The notes under the pieces: model-generated
Databases searched by the model: none
What the model was told of the DNA's origin: nothing
Seen by the model: the letters and a program-made list of their open reading frames with translations, nothing else
Source of the DNA: JBGSIC01 sp041751875
GTDB taxonomy: Bacteria > Bdellovibrionota > FAC87 > UBA2466 > JACKAF01
DNA: 64,000 nt
Reading direction: 5' to 3'
Assembly: GCA_041751875.1 (NCBI GenBank)
Contig: JBGSIC010000024.1
Coordinates: forward strand, 4,498 to 68,497
Shown: piece after piece, positions 1 through 9,294 of the stretch
How positions within the stretch are numbered: position 1 is the first letter of the stretch
Layout: each line of letters begins with the position of its first letter
Translations under genes and position numbers: made by a program

Positions 1-218
1 TCTTGGCAGAAGCTATTCGAAAAATGAATTTTGTTAAAGTGGAGTTGCTGAGTCAACTGCAACGCTATGCGAAGTCCGAAGTGCCTTCAGCGGAAAGTAA
101 AGTTGCTTTGAATAAAGCGCCTGGGGAGCTTACTTTCCCGTTCGATGGCGTAGTGTGGGCCGATGAGCTCTTTAAGTTAAGGGGCTTGGCTCAAGCGCAG
201 TGTTTGCAAGGGGAATAG
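1..218 (+). CDS. C-terminal end of an unknown protein (cut by window edge)
   Basis: An open frame runs into the window from the left edge and stops with TAG at 216-218. About 71 residues are visible; the TTG at position 3 is probably not the real start. The visible part is mostly hydrophilic, with no motif I can name. The stop lies 5 bases before the ATG of the VWA lipoprotein, so the two are probably co-transcribed. I cannot assign a function. Confidence 0.55.
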   Translation, partial: LAEAIRKMNFVKVELLSQLQRYAKSEVPSAESKVALNKAPGELTFPFDGVVWADELFKLRGLAQAQCLQGE

Positions 219-223
219 TTTAG

Positions 224-1222
224 ATGAAAAGATTATGGGCTGGGGTGGTTAGCGTTTTTTTAGTTGGACTCGCGGGGTGTGGGGACCCGAGCGAGCGTCT
301 TTACGTTTATAAAATTCCAGAAACTAAACCCATAGAACAAACCCATGCTCTTAAAGAGTTGCACGGCAAAAATAAGGTAGACATACTCTGGGTAATCGAT
401 AACAGCGGCAGTATGTCGGAGAACCAAGAGCAAGTTCGAGTTAATTCCAATGAATTTATCAGTAAGTTTATTACCAAGACCGGCCTACAGTGGAAAATGG
501 GGCTCATTTCAACCGATGTCTCCAATCCTCCCTTTGTCGGCTTTAGACCCGGTGACGCTCTTGATTACCAAAGCTCCAATCCTGTTCAACTTTTTCAGGG
601 CGCCGTTAAACGGCTGGGAATTTATGGGGATGCTGTAGAACGGTTCTACGAACCGGTTCTTCGTGCCTTCGATTCGCATCCGCATTTTCTTCGTCAAGAC
701 GCTGTCTTGGCGTTGATTGTTGTAACCGATGAAGAAGAGCAGAGCACAATATCGTTAGAAAACTTCTTACAAAAAATCAAAGGCTATAAGAATGATTTAA
801 AAGACGTTTACACGTACGGGCTTTTTGCCGCATCTGACGACGGCTGTGACACGCAAACAATGTTCACCTATCAGTCCAGTCGGTATAAGCAGTTCATCGA
901 TAAGACCAAGGGTAAAAAGTACTCTCTCTGTGATCCCAACATAGGAGCCAAACTGGCTGAGATGGGCGATGATCTCGTTCAGCAGTTGGTTCGTCCGAGA
1001 CTCTATCTTTCCGCTCGGCCCGTAGTAAATACGATTACGGTGACCTACAAGGGTGAGCTACTGAAGTGGGGACAAAAGGATGATGGTGGGTTGTGGCTTT
1101 ACGATTATGGCAATAACGCCATCCTTTTTCATGATCTAGATTTCGCCCCCGGCCCGGAAGAAAAAGTAACTGTAAATTTTGAGACCGAGCTTGGTGTGAG
1201 AGTCAGGCACACTCTCGATTAA
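224..1222 (+). CDS. VWA-domain lipoprotein
   Basis: This is a 332-residue exported lipoprotein with a von Willebrand factor A domain. The N-terminus is a lipoprotein signal with lipobox LAGC, lipidated Cys at residue 19. Gly follows the Cys, so there is no Asp+2 inner-membrane retention signal and outer-membrane anchoring is likely. The MIDAS metal site DNSGSMS (DxSxS) is at about 59-65, and a VTDEEEQ segment comes later in the domain. VWA lipoproteins usually bind ligands or partner proteins through a divalent metal; the partner here is unknown. It lies 5 bases after the preceding gene. Its TAA at 1220-1222 directly abuts the stop of the convergent glycosyltransferase gene. Confidence 0.85.
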   Translation: MKRLWAGVVSVFLVGLAGCGDPSERLYVYKIPETKPIEQTHALKELHGKNKVDILWVIDNSGSMSENQEQVRVNSNEFISKFITKTGLQWKMGLISTDVSNPPFVGFRPGDALDYQSSNPVQLFQGAVKRLGIYGDAVERFYEPVLRAFDSHPHFLRQDAVLALIVVTDEEEQSTISLENFLQKIKGYKNDLKDVYTYGLFAASDDGCDTQTMFTYQSSRYKQFIDKTKGKKYSLCDPNIGAKLAEMGDDLVQQLVRPRLYLSARPVVNTITVTYKGELLKWGQKDDGGLWLYDYGNNAILFHDLDFAPGPEEKVTVNFETELGVRVRHTLD

Positions 1223-2125
1223 CTAGATAGTCGGCGCTTTTCCTAGAATCACAATATCCGACTTGTTTTTTTCGAAGTGTATGACGGAATGTTTTTCCTT
1301 GGCTGCTGAGATAAAGGCGCTAGCCGTCTCCGGCGACAGATTCTGGTGAGAGCCTTGTGGGGTGGTAAAAAAGTCTATGAGGCTTACTGATAGCTTTTCG
1401 GAACGGGCCAGACTGGTGATGAAGAAATCTTCCGGTAGTTCGGGAAGCACTGGCTTTGCGGCGATAGCGCTCAAAAGAGCCGCCTTCAGGATGTAAGTAC
1501 TTGTAAGTGCTTTTACGGCACGTGTTTTTAGAAAGTAGCAGCCACCTTGAGCGTATTCCGTGCTTGTGGGGGAGGAGTAGAAGCGCTGCCCAACCATATC
1601 TGCGTTTGACTGGTCTACCTGATCAAAAATTTTGCCGGAGAGAAAAAGTGTATCGCTGTCTATTTTGACCAAAGTGTCATTGGTACCGAGTTGAGGAAGA
1701 ATCTCGTTAAAGGCAGTAAGCTCATTGTCGATCAAACGCGTTCCGCCCCAGGACATCGCGTGGCGGGTTCCGCGGAAGAGGGAGCCACTAGGCAAAATTT
1801 CTGAAAGTTCTTTGCGTTGAAAGCGTGTAAGGGGGTCTCGGCGATCGTGATAAATAAAGACGCGCCCGATACGTGGCCGAGCGGCGAGCATCAGACTTTT
1901 TACCGATAGCAGAAGGTAGTTGTAGTGGGCCCGACAGGTAAAATACACGCAATGAAACTGAGGGGCGGCCGAAATTGAAGAGGAAGCTGAGCCTTTATAT
2001 TTAGAGATTGAACGACGTACGAACAAACGTGCGTCGTAGTCTATCAACTGCCAGGCACTGCGAGGGTGCTCCAAGGCAAAGTTAAGAAGTCGCCAGCGTT
2101 CGCTATCAGGGGTAGGCCTTTGCAC
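1223..2125 (-). CDS. GT-A-type glycosyltransferase-like protein
   Basis: A 300-residue protein without signal peptide or membrane segment, probably cytoplasmic. The stretch VFIYHDRRDP and then KIDSDTLFL (about residues 152-160) resemble the nucleotide-sugar fold and metal-binding DxD motif of GT-A glycosyltransferases such as families 8 and 32-like enzymes. A later Gly-Gly-Cys-Tyr segment could form the acceptor side. Donor and acceptor are unknown. It converges with the VWA lipoprotein with no bases between the two stops. Upstream (higher coordinates) is the TerC-like gene on the same strand, 64 bases away. The family call rests on the DxD motif and overall pattern only. Confidence 0.55.
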   Translation of the reverse strand: MQRPTPDSERWRLLNFALEHPRSAWQLIDYDARLFVRRSISKYKGSASSSISAAPQFHCVYFTCRAHYNYLLLSVKSLMLAARPRIGRVFIYHDRRDPLTRFQRKELSEILPSGSLFRGTRHAMSWGGTRLIDNELTAFNEILPQLGTNDTLVKIDSDTLFLSGKIFDQVDQSNADMVGQRFYSSPTSTEYAQGGCYFLKTRAVKALTSTYILKAALLSAIAAKPVLPELPEDFFITSLARSEKLSVSLIDFFTTPQGSHQNLSPETASAFISAAKEKHSVIHFEKNKSDIVILGKAPTI

Positions 2126-2189
2126 CCATTTATTATAGAGGGGCTTTTGGAAAAATGTGTTTCATACCCAGGCGCGCTGCGGCGACCAA

Positions 2190-3137
2190 TTATTTGATTT
2201 CGTCGTCCTTTATCAGGTCTTCGTTTTTGGCTTCAACAACCACAATCGACAGGATGATGGAAAGAGCCAATATAGAGGCAATAACGCCAAGAGAGACGGC
2301 AATGGGTACCTTGTAGACTTCCGCAAGGCACATCTTAAGCCCGATAAAAATTAAGACCCCAGCGAGTCCATACCGAAGATATCGGAACAAATCCATCATT
2401 CCTGCTAGGGCAAAGTAGAGCGACCGGAGGCCCAAAATAGCAAAAACGTTCGAGGTGTAGACGATAAAGGGATCGCGTGTAATGGCTAGAATGGCGGGAA
2501 TCGAATCTGCGGCAAAAACCAAATCGGTTGCTTCAATGACCAACAAAACGAGAAACATGGGGGTGGCCAGGCGTTTACCGTTTTCAACTACAAAGAAGTG
2601 GCCGTCAGGCGAGCTATCGGTAAATGGCAACCAGCGTTTAGCAGTGCGTACCAACCAATGATTGCGTGGATCGCTCTCCTTTTCCTTCGTAAAAGCGAGT
2701 TTGAGTCCCGTGATAAGAAGGAACCCACCAAAGATGTAAATGACCCAATGAAACTTCGCCAGAATGGCGATTCCTAGGAAAATAAAGCAGGCTCTCATCA
2801 CGAGAGCGCCCAAGATTCCCCAAAAGAGAACGCGATGTTGATGTTTCGAGGGAACAGCAAATGCGGAAAAAACGGTTAAAAAGACAAAAAGATTATCTAC
2901 ACTAAGCGACCATTCAACCAAGTAGCCAGTCAGAAACTCCAATCCCGCTTGTTGTCCTTTGAAGTAGTAAATACCCGCGTTGAAAATAAGCGCCATCACG
3001 AACCAGACGATGCTCCAGGTAATGGCTTCCTTGAACTTTACGGCGTGAGCGTCGCGGTGGAAAACACCCAGATCAATGGCTAAAGCAGCGACAATAAAGA
3101 CATGAAAGCCGATCCAGGGGTAGTATTGCGGGTCCAC
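2190..3137 (-). CDS. TerC/Alx-family integral membrane protein
   Basis: A 315-residue polytopic membrane protein of the TerC/Alx family, with about 8-9 hydrophobic segments. Family hallmarks are visible: the acidic membrane motif EWSLSVDNLFVF near residue 75, and a second similar site, IEATDLVFAADSIPA, near residue 203. Members export or handle manganese and other metals (E. coli Alx, B. subtilis relatives) or confer tellurite resistance. A role in Mn homeostasis is the best guess. The start is GTG, with AGGAG about 12 bases upstream. The C-terminal tail is charged. I looked for the yybP-ykoY Mn riboswitch that often precedes such genes and did not find it in the 150-base leader. Confidence 0.85.
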   Translation of the reverse strand: MDPQYYPWIGFHVFIVAALAIDLGVFHRDAHAVKFKEAITWSIVWFVMALIFNAGIYYFKGQQAGLEFLTGYLVEWSLSVDNLFVFLTVFSAFAVPSKHQHRVLFWGILGALVMRACFIFLGIAILAKFHWVIYIFGGFLLITGLKLAFTKEKESDPRNHWLVRTAKRWLPFTDSSPDGHFFVVENGKRLATPMFLVLLVIEATDLVFAADSIPAILAITRDPFIVYTSNVFAILGLRSLYFALAGMMDLFRYLRYGLAGVLIFIGLKMCLAEVYKVPIAVSLGVIASILALSIILSIVVVEAKNEDLIKDDEIK

Positions 3138-3287
3138 AGTTAGCTCGTGCTCCTATATATATAAGAGGCATTCAAGGGATCCTCCTCGAAGCCGCATCAT
3201 GCCGAAAGTTACCCATAACTAGGTGAAACGCAACGAATTTCGGTAAGCAGGAGGTAGCGAACTACGGTCTGGGAGCGGGGTTCTAGG

Positions 3288-5639
3288 TTAAGGGCCCTCG
3301 GCCCAGAAGCGCTCCACATCAGAGAGAATATTGCGGGAAACCAACTCGTCCACGGAGCTCTCGAACCAACCCTGAGGCATTAATGACGCATAGTCCTCTT
3401 GAGCAAACCGCCTGTCTAAGAAAACCAACAGCCCCCGCTTTTCCTCCGATCGAATCACCCTGCCCGCCGCCTGAATGGAGCGCACCATCGCAGGATAGGT
3501 ATACGCGTAAGAATAGCCTTCCCCGTAGCGTTCTTCGTAAAATTCGCGCAGTTTCTCCCGATGAAAATTAAACACCGGTAGTGCGGGACCAACGATGAAT
3601 ACACCCCGCAAGTCCTTACTTTGAAAGTCGACTCCTTCGGCGAGTACTCCGCCCTGAACGGCCAAGATCAAAAAGGGTTGAGGCTCTTGCAGGCGTTTCA
3701 AAATTTTCTTCACCTCTGAGTAGCTCATTGCGGGACGCTGAACAAAGAGTTCACTTGGACTTTGGATGAAAGAACGCACCTGTTCTAGAAACTGGTAACT
3801 TGGGAAGTAGGCTACGTAGTGGCCCGGTTTAAGGTGACTGACTCGGGTAATAATTTCAGCGACTTTGGGGGCGCTCTGGTCGCGCTGACGGTAAATCGTG
3901 GAAACTTGCGGGATAACCAAAACTTTCCTGTTCTCGGAGGGAAAGGGAGAAACAAATTCCTGAACAGAAGTGTGCTCGGGAAAACCCGAAATTCGCCGGA
4001 AAAATTCGAAGGGCTTGAGAGTAGCGGAGAATCCCGTTACTGAGTGAAACTCTGGGTAAACTTTCTCGAGATAAGGAGATACATCGAGACAGCGAATCTT
4101 TAAGCCTTCGCTACCCCGTTCACTTTCATAGACGCAAACAGAATGAGCGTGTGCCTCTTCGTGCACCCTGACAAAATGGTCAACTGCAATAAAAAGATCA
4201 AAGACAGGGCGTGTGTCTACTGTCTCCTCCTGCATGACTTTTACGAAAAGTGCGGTCATTCTCTCGTGCCAAGCTTCCAGAATCTCTGAATCCAGACTCA
4301 CCTCCGGACCATGGCTGGACTCAGGTCGAAACGATAAGATAAATGCGCGAAGTTCATTTAAAAACTCTTCCAGTTTTGTGAGAAGAGCGGGCGGATAATC
4401 GAACAAGCGTGCCGCTACATCATCCAAGAGAAGAGTGCCCAGGCCTGGTGAATAGTAATCCGAGGCGCGGTCACTTAGGTTATGAATCTCATCGATGATG
4501 AGATTTGGTCGCACCCCTTTTTTTTGGTTCAGAAGAGTACCCAAAAGATTTGCAGAAGGGGAAAAAACATAGTTGTAGTCGCACACAATAAGGTCCGCTC
4601 GGGGCAACATTTCCAGGGATAGCCCGTAAGGGCAGGTCTGGAATTTTTCTCCCATTTTTTTCAGTTGATAGGCTTCAAATAGTTTCCCACGAGATAGTTT
4701 TTTGTCGGCATCGCTTTCGCGCAATTTATCGAAGAAGTTTTTAGAGTAGTCGCAGGCGCCTGGATCACAGTTTAGTGTATCTTCGCTTAAGCAAACTTTG
4801 CTTTTGGCGGTAAGCACGAGTGCGCGAACCGAATGGCCGCGTGCTTGCATCGCTTTAACCGCGTCTACCACGACAGAGAACTGGCTGTTCTTCGGTGTCA
4901 CGTAAACAACTTGGGTTCCCCGACTGAGAGCATTTTTTAGAACAGGATAAAGAATGGCTACGGTTTTCCCATATCCTGTCGGGGCTTGGAGCAGGGTACG
5001 TCCTCCCTCCTCCACCTGTTCTGTCACAAAGCTAATCAACGACTCTTGGCCCTTGCGAGGAACATCAAAAGGGAAGTGCAGCTTTTTTGAAAGGGCTTTG
5101 CGCCGTCGTGCCCTTTTCTCTTTCTCTTTTTCCAGGAGAACCAAGGCAGGAAGCTTTCGTTTTAGAAAGGCTTCAAAGCTGAGTCTGTCGTAAGGTAGGA
5201 CTAAAGTGGTTTTTTCGCCCGTTCGAGAAGAAACAATCAAGAGATGGGCTGTCGGGGTACGTGCCGATTGTTTCTCGAAAAAATAACAATAAGTGAAGAG
5301 CTGGAGCGTATAGGGATGCTCAGGATCCTCTTTGAGTTCGGCTAGCAGAGACTTGACTGAAGCAGTGCTTTTAATTTCCTCGATGATTGTTCCCGAATCG
5401 CCCTCGAAGATGCCGTCGGCACGACCGGTCACCACGAAGCGGTAATCTCCGGAGTAAAGACTTCCTTTAAGGGGAACCTCGGCGCGGTAGCCCGGATCCT
5501 TCCCATTTTCGGCCTGGATGCGTTGATGAATGATATCCCCGAGGTTGAGCAAAGCTTCAAACGCGCCCGTGCGGAAGTGTCCTCTCGGGAAAGGAGGGGT
5601 CGCAAATTCCCCAATGCTAAGGTGAACCGATTTAGGCAT
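3288..5639 (-). CDS. PD-(D/E)XK nuclease / XPD-DinG-like Fe-S helicase
   Basis: A superfamily 2 DNA helicase with an N-terminal nuclease-like domain. Residues about 50-140 look like a PD-(D/E)XK fold (RADG, then EIK at 88-90). Walker A is APTGYGKT near 220, and the motif II variant DEIH is near 384. Four cysteines between them (near 284, 292, 297 and 337) match the 4Fe-4S domain of XPD/DinG/Rad3 helicases. Motif VI AAGRVIR lies near the C-terminus. Such enzymes unwind 5'-3' at damaged or flapped DNA. A TTG at 5642 is in frame, but the ATG at 5639 is preferred. The start overlaps the end of the upstream nuclease gene by 8 bases, so the two are translationally coupled. Confidence 0.88.
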   Translation of the reverse strand: MPKSVHLSIGEFATPPFPRGHFRTGAFEALLNLGDIIHQRIQAENGKDPGYRAEVPLKGSLYSGDYRFVVTGRADGIFEGDSGTIIEEIKSTASVKSLLAELKEDPEHPYTLQLFTYCYFFEKQSARTPTAHLLIVSSRTGEKTTLVLPYDRLSFEAFLKRKLPALVLLEKEKEKRARRRKALSKKLHFPFDVPRKGQESLISFVTEQVEEGGRTLLQAPTGYGKTVAILYPVLKNALSRGTQVVYVTPKNSQFSVVVDAVKAMQARGHSVRALVLTAKSKVCLSEDTLNCDPGACDYSKNFFDKLRESDADKKLSRGKLFEAYQLKKMGEKFQTCPYGLSLEMLPRADLIVCDYNYVFSPSANLLGTLLNQKKGVRPNLIIDEIHNLSDRASDYYSPGLGTLLLDDVAARLFDYPPALLTKLEEFLNELRAFILSFRPESSHGPEVSLDSEILEAWHERMTALFVKVMQEETVDTRPVFDLFIAVDHFVRVHEEAHAHSVCVYESERGSEGLKIRCLDVSPYLEKVYPEFHSVTGFSATLKPFEFFRRISGFPEHTSVQEFVSPFPSENRKVLVIPQVSTIYRQRDQSAPKVAEIITRVSHLKPGHYVAYFPSYQFLEQVRSFIQSPSELFVQRPAMSYSEVKKILKRLQEPQPFLILAVQGGVLAEGVDFQSKDLRGVFIVGPALPVFNFHREKLREFYEERYGEGYSYAYTYPAMVRSIQAAGRVIRSEEKRGLLVFLDRRFAQEDYASLMPQGWFESSVDELVSRNILSDVERFWAEGP

Positions 5640-7233
5640 CAAAATATCCCGGGGAAAAGTGTCGTTTCAATTTTTTTCCCTTGAGTGTTCGGTTTGGCCA
5701 TCGCAGGGTGACTTTTCCACCTTGCCGTAGAACCCGGAAGAGTTCTGAACGCAACACACTGACATGGTCCAAAGCGAGAATCGAAACATTTTCTTTAAAA
5801 GCGCCAAAGGGCTTCAACGTGTGTTTATCTTGAGACGCTCCTTCTTGATAGATAATTTCTGCGGTAGCCAAACGCCTCAGCCACCTGGCCGTGTGAATTC
5901 GCATCGCCGCTCCACCCATAAAACGGAACAAACGCCGAGCGACCCTTTCTTTTGTCCAGGGGATAAGCTCTAGGCTGGCCTCGAGGTCTTCCTCTGCCGG
6001 AGCTTCCTCAAGAGGCTTTATTTTTTTCAGGGCCTCTTGCTCTCGAATGTTGCGTACCCGATCTACAAACCCTAGAGCTAGCCAACGTTTTAGCTCGGGT
6101 AATCCTCTGCAGTAGCGCAAAGCGAACTGTTTTTCTAAGAGTTCCACGCCCTGTTTTACGAGATCTTCCGTAAGGCCTTCCTCAGATATGGCCACCATCC
6201 CTTCGGGCAACGTGCTTGCCTGCGTGACGAGATCAAAATGAAGCCACCAGCTCGAAGAGGAGAACGGACCGTAGCGACACTCTTTAGTGTCGCTTGTGGG
6301 ACTGAGTGTTCGGTCGCAGTAAAAGGAAATCTTTTTCTGAGCCTTCAGTGCGCGATTGTAGGGAGGGTTGATTCGCTTGATGGTATCAGTCTCAAGCAAC
6401 GCTGCTTCTAGAGGAGTGGCACAGGGAAAAACCTCAATGTCAGCGACCTGAGCGAGGAGTTCGTTCAGGCGGCTTCCTTTGGTTTTCTGACCTCGAAAAT
6501 AGCTGTTCACGCGCGACCTAAGCGAAGTCGCCTTTCCTACATACAGCACATTACCTTTGCAGTCCTTCAGATGATAGTTTCCCGGTTGATCCGGGAATCC
6601 GAGGCGCGTCTCACTTGTGATGAGGTACACACGACCCCCCTTTTTGGTCGGTGCCTTTGTGTCTAACCACGATTTCAAATCTTCAAAGGTGGTGATTCCC
6701 TCTTTTTCCTTAAGCTGTTCGATGAGTGAACACCAAATATAGTAGGTGGCTTCAACGTGGTGAATTGAGCGTTTCATTTCCCCAATTGGTAATCCCAAGT
6801 GTCCGGAAACGGCACGGATGCTGTGGGAGGAAAGCTGAGGGAGCAGGCGGCGAGAAATTTCGTATGTGCAAAACCAGGGCGTCTTTTTTCGCGAACCCTT
6901 GATAAAAGGAGTGAGAAAAGACTTTTCAAATTTGGCGTAGTGGATGATCCAAGGAATAGAGCCTTTTGCTTCCTTAAACATTTTCTTGAAAGCCGCTTCG
7001 GCTTTTAAACCCATTTCCCATTCTCCGGGGGTGATGCCTGTAATCTCCTGCACGCGGCGGGGAACTTTATGTCCCTCTGGTTGTTGGAGAATAAACGAAC
7101 GCGTGGTGCACGTTTTCTTTTTCGCCGATCCCAAAGCCCAACCGAGTTCCAGGAGACTGGAGTGGGCCGGATTTACACCCGTAGTTTGGCAATCGACAAA
7201 AAGGACTTCTTGGCTGTGGAGAGATGACGGCAC
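5632..7233 (-). CDS. Degenerate DEDDh exonuclease fused to GIY-YIG (UvrC/Cho-like) nuclease
   Basis: A 533-residue two-domain protein. Residues about 8-175 have the DnaQ/DEDDh exonuclease fold, but the key motif DxE reads DCQTTG (14-19), the HNAxFD motif reads HYAKFE (98-103), and no HxxxxD motif is seen. Exonuclease activity is therefore doubtful. Residues about 200-300 are a UvrC-N/Cho-like GIY-YIG domain: GNY at 218-220, YVG at 231-233, arginines at 239 and 241, and the metal-binding Glu in ALLETDTIKR near 281, so this nuclease looks intact. DnaQ-UvrC-N fusions are known in actinobacteria. The C-terminal 230 residues are unrecognised. Start is GTG. It is coupled to the downstream helicase, which suggests joint DNA repair. 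Confidence 0.82.
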   Translation of the reverse strand: MPSSLHSQEVLFVDCQTTGVNPAHSSLLELGWALGSAKKKTCTTRSFILQQPEGHKVPRRVQEITGITPGEWEMGLKAEAAFKKMFKEAKGSIPWIIHYAKFEKSFLTPFIKGSRKKTPWFCTYEISRRLLPQLSSHSIRAVSGHLGLPIGEMKRSIHHVEATYYIWCSLIEQLKEKEGITTFEDLKSWLDTKAPTKKGGRVYLITSETRLGFPDQPGNYHLKDCKGNVLYVGKATSLRSRVNSYFRGQKTKGSRLNELLAQVADIEVFPCATPLEAALLETDTIKRINPPYNRALKAQKKISFYCDRTLSPTSDTKECRYGPFSSSSWWLHFDLVTQASTLPEGMVAISEEGLTEDLVKQGVELLEKQFALRYCRGLPELKRWLALGFVDRVRNIREQEALKKIKPLEEAPAEEDLEASLELIPWTKERVARRLFRFMGGAAMRIHTARWLRRLATAEIIYQEGASQDKHTLKPFGAFKENVSILALDHVSVLRSELFRVLRQGGKVTLRWPNRTLKGKKLKRHFSPGYFDA

Positions 7234-7431
7234 CGAGCCAAAACTAGTCAGGTGAGGGAGAAGGAGTCAACGTTGGGGAACACGCGAGCGCCTCGAACTG
7301 GTTTGGCATTAGGATCTTATTCGCGAGTGCTGGCTGGGGACCGATAGGAAGTGATTTGGGGCACGGCTGGATCTCATTTCGTCGGGAACTCGTCCTAGTC
7401 AGAAACTAAGGGGGAGACCCTCCGATATTTA

Positions 7432-7502
<71 letters not shown>

Positions 7503-7517
7503 TCGCACAAACCCCGT

Positions 7518-7546
7518 ATCCTACCCTCAGACCCCCCGGCTTGCAA
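7518..7546 (-). promoter_or_regulatory. Promoter of tRNA-Cys
   Basis: Reading the minus strand, TTGCAA (7546-7541) and TAGGAT (7523-7518) are 17 bases apart, a good -35/-10 pair. A GC-rich stretch follows before the tRNA 5' end at 7502, resembling the discriminator of growth-rate-controlled stable RNA promoters. Confidence 0.6.
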
Positions 7547-7732
7547 TTAAAGTCGCCGATTGCCGCGCTGCGCCCGTGGCTAGGGCTCGTCAAATTGTTG
7601 GCTTGCCGCGCTACGCCGTAAGAATCTTCGGGTGAGGCCTAAGCCTATGATAAAATGGCTAGTAGCAGGGTAGCCTTCCTGGCGCGCCCTTTGTGTCAAT
7701 AAATCTCCACAACATTAGCGAGTCGAAACGAA

Positions 7733-8410
7733 ATGGCTTCACTCATGGTTCGAGTTTCGCATGTGACAAAGCGCTATTCGAAACGCTTTGCTCTTCAAGA
7801 TGTGAGTTTTGATCTAGATGCGGGCGAATTTGCCTACATCACAGGCGTCAGCGGGGCGGGAAAATCCACTTTGCTAAAACTTCTCTTTGCGATGGAGAAG
7901 CCGACCGAAGGTTCCATTCACGTGAACCGCAATGAACTCACCACACTTCGCAACTCTGATTTACCAGAGTATCGACAAAAGGTGGGCTTTATTTTCCAGG
8001 ATTTCAAACTCCTACCCGATCTCAACGTACGCGAAAATGTGAGCTTGCCGCTCGATATGAAGGGAATGAGTAAGAAGGAAATTCAGCGCCGGGTGGAAGG
8101 CGTCCTTTCTTTAGTGGGTTTGGCAGGACGCGAAAAAGATTATCCCAATCATCTTTCTGGTGGCGAACAACAGCGGGTGGCAATTGCTCGCGCTGTTGTA
8201 GGACAACCGTCGCTTCTTTTGGCAGACGAACCCACCGGGAATCTGGACAGTCAAAATGCTCGCGATATTCTCGCCCTGTTCCAGGAAATTGCGTCCATGG
8301 GCACGACCGTGTGCCTTGCCACACACGATGAATTTTTAATGAGTGAATACCCGGCTCGTACCATCGAGCTTCGAAACGGTCAGATCGAATCAGACCTCGT
8401 ACTGGAGTAG
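7733..8410 (+). CDS. ftsE: Cell division ATP-binding protein FtsE
   Basis: A 225-residue ABC ATPase. Walker A is GVSGAGKST (38-46), the Q-loop is FIFQDFKLLP, the signature is LSGGEQQR near 142, Walker B is LLLADEP near 161, and the H-loop is ATHDE. Length and sequence match FtsE. It pairs with the membrane protein FtsX in the inner membrane and couples ATP hydrolysis at the division site to periplasmic murein hydrolase activation. The next two genes are ftsX and an envC-like activator, the full pathway in order. Start ATG at 7733; an in-frame ATG at 7745 is an alternative. The stop overlaps the ftsX start region. Confidence 0.95.
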   Translation: MASLMVRVSHVTKRYSKRFALQDVSFDLDAGEFAYITGVSGAGKSTLLKLLFAMEKPTEGSIHVNRNELTTLRNSDLPEYRQKVGFIFQDFKLLPDLNVRENVSLPLDMKGMSKKEIQRRVEGVLSLVGLAGREKDYPNHLSGGEQQRVAIARAVVGQPSLLLADEPTGNLDSQNARDILALFQEIASMGTTVCLATHDEFLMSEYPARTIELRNGQIESDLVLE

Positions 8411-8412
8411 TG

Positions 8413-9294
8413 ATGCCGCTCAAAGGAATTAACAAAAGCTTGCAGGATTTCAAGCGCCACCCGTGGTTGCACGGCTTAAGTGTCCTGACGATAACTATCT
8501 CTCTTACCATTCTAGGGCTATTCTTTCTTTCTTATCGAAATTTCACCTACTGGGCATATCAGTCGAGTCCCAAAACTACCGGTACGGCTTACCTCAATGA
8601 AAACCTGAGCGAACTGGAAGTGGCTCAGCTCAACGAGAGTCTTCGTGCGCTCAAAGGGGTCGAGGACACCCAATTTAAGTCACGGCAAACGGTTCTCCAA
8701 GAACTCGGTGGAGCCTATGGTCAAAAAGAGCTTTCGGGCCCGCACCTAGCCGACCTTTTTCAAGATATCGTTGAGCTACGGCTTCAGTCTGACCTAAGTC
8801 AGACTGAACTCGAAAAACTCAAGAATACGATCACCGCCATGCCACAGATACTTGAAGTAGATTTTTCTGCAGGCTGGTTTAGTCAGCTTGATGATGTGCG
8901 CAAGACTTTGAGTTGGGCAGGGCTGGTTTTGATGGTGGGGCTCTTCGGAGGTTGCGCGTTTCTGATTGCCAATTTCATGGGCATGCGCCACCAAGCTAGA
9001 AAGCGTGACCTAGAAATTATGCAGCTGCTCGGTGGCAGTCGCAAATTTGTCCTACTGCCCTTCTTCTATGAAGCTCTTCTTGAGGGCGCGATTGGCGCCG
9101 CAGCGTCTCTGACTCTCCTTTTACTTTTTAAGATAGCCCTCTCAGAAACGATCGTGAGCTCTTGGCTCCAAAAGCTAGGGGCCCAGGAGCTTCTTTTCCT
9201 CTCCCCCGCGCAAATTGGCGGAATGGCTGTGGTAGGTGTGTTAACTGCCCTACTGGGAACTCTCACCGTTTTCCTTCGCTTCGAGGACCGCTAA
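8413..9294 (+). CDS. ftsX: Cell division permease-like protein FtsX
   Basis: About 293 residues with the FtsX layout: a cytoplasmic N-terminus, a first membrane helix near residues 20-42, a periplasmic domain of about 130 residues, then three C-terminal membrane helices with the FtsX-like permease motif (REMQLLGGSR-like loop, EIMQLLGGSR here). It transmits FtsE ATPase cycles across the inner membrane to a periplasmic hydrolase activator. A GTG at 8410 and an ATG at 8413 are adjacent; ATG is preferred. It starts 2 bases after the ftsE stop and its stop directly precedes the envC-like ATG, so it is tightly coupled on both sides. Confidence 0.93.
   Translation: MPLKGINKSLQDFKRHPWLHGLSVLTITISLTILGLFFLSYRNFTYWAYQSSPKTTGTAYLNENLSELEVAQLNESLRALKGVEDTQFKSRQTVLQELGGAYGQKELSGPHLADLFQDIVELRLQSDLSQTELEKLKNTITAMPQILEVDFSAGWFSQLDDVRKTLSWAGLVLMVGLFGGCAFLIANFMGMRHQARKRDLEIMQLLGGSRKFVLLPFFYEALLEGAIGAAASLTLLLLFKIALSETIVSSWLQKLGAQELLFLSPAQIGGMAVVGVLTALLGTLTVFLRFEDR

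Noticed and set aside
3138..3287. Possible yybP-ykoY manganese riboswitch before the TerC-like gene
   Set aside because: TerC/Alx genes often carry it, but I cannot find its conserved core in this leader; only short hairpins are present.
8022..8510. 162-codon open frame antisense to ftsE/ftsX
   Set aside because: Shadow of well-supported genes; no domain, no ribosome site.
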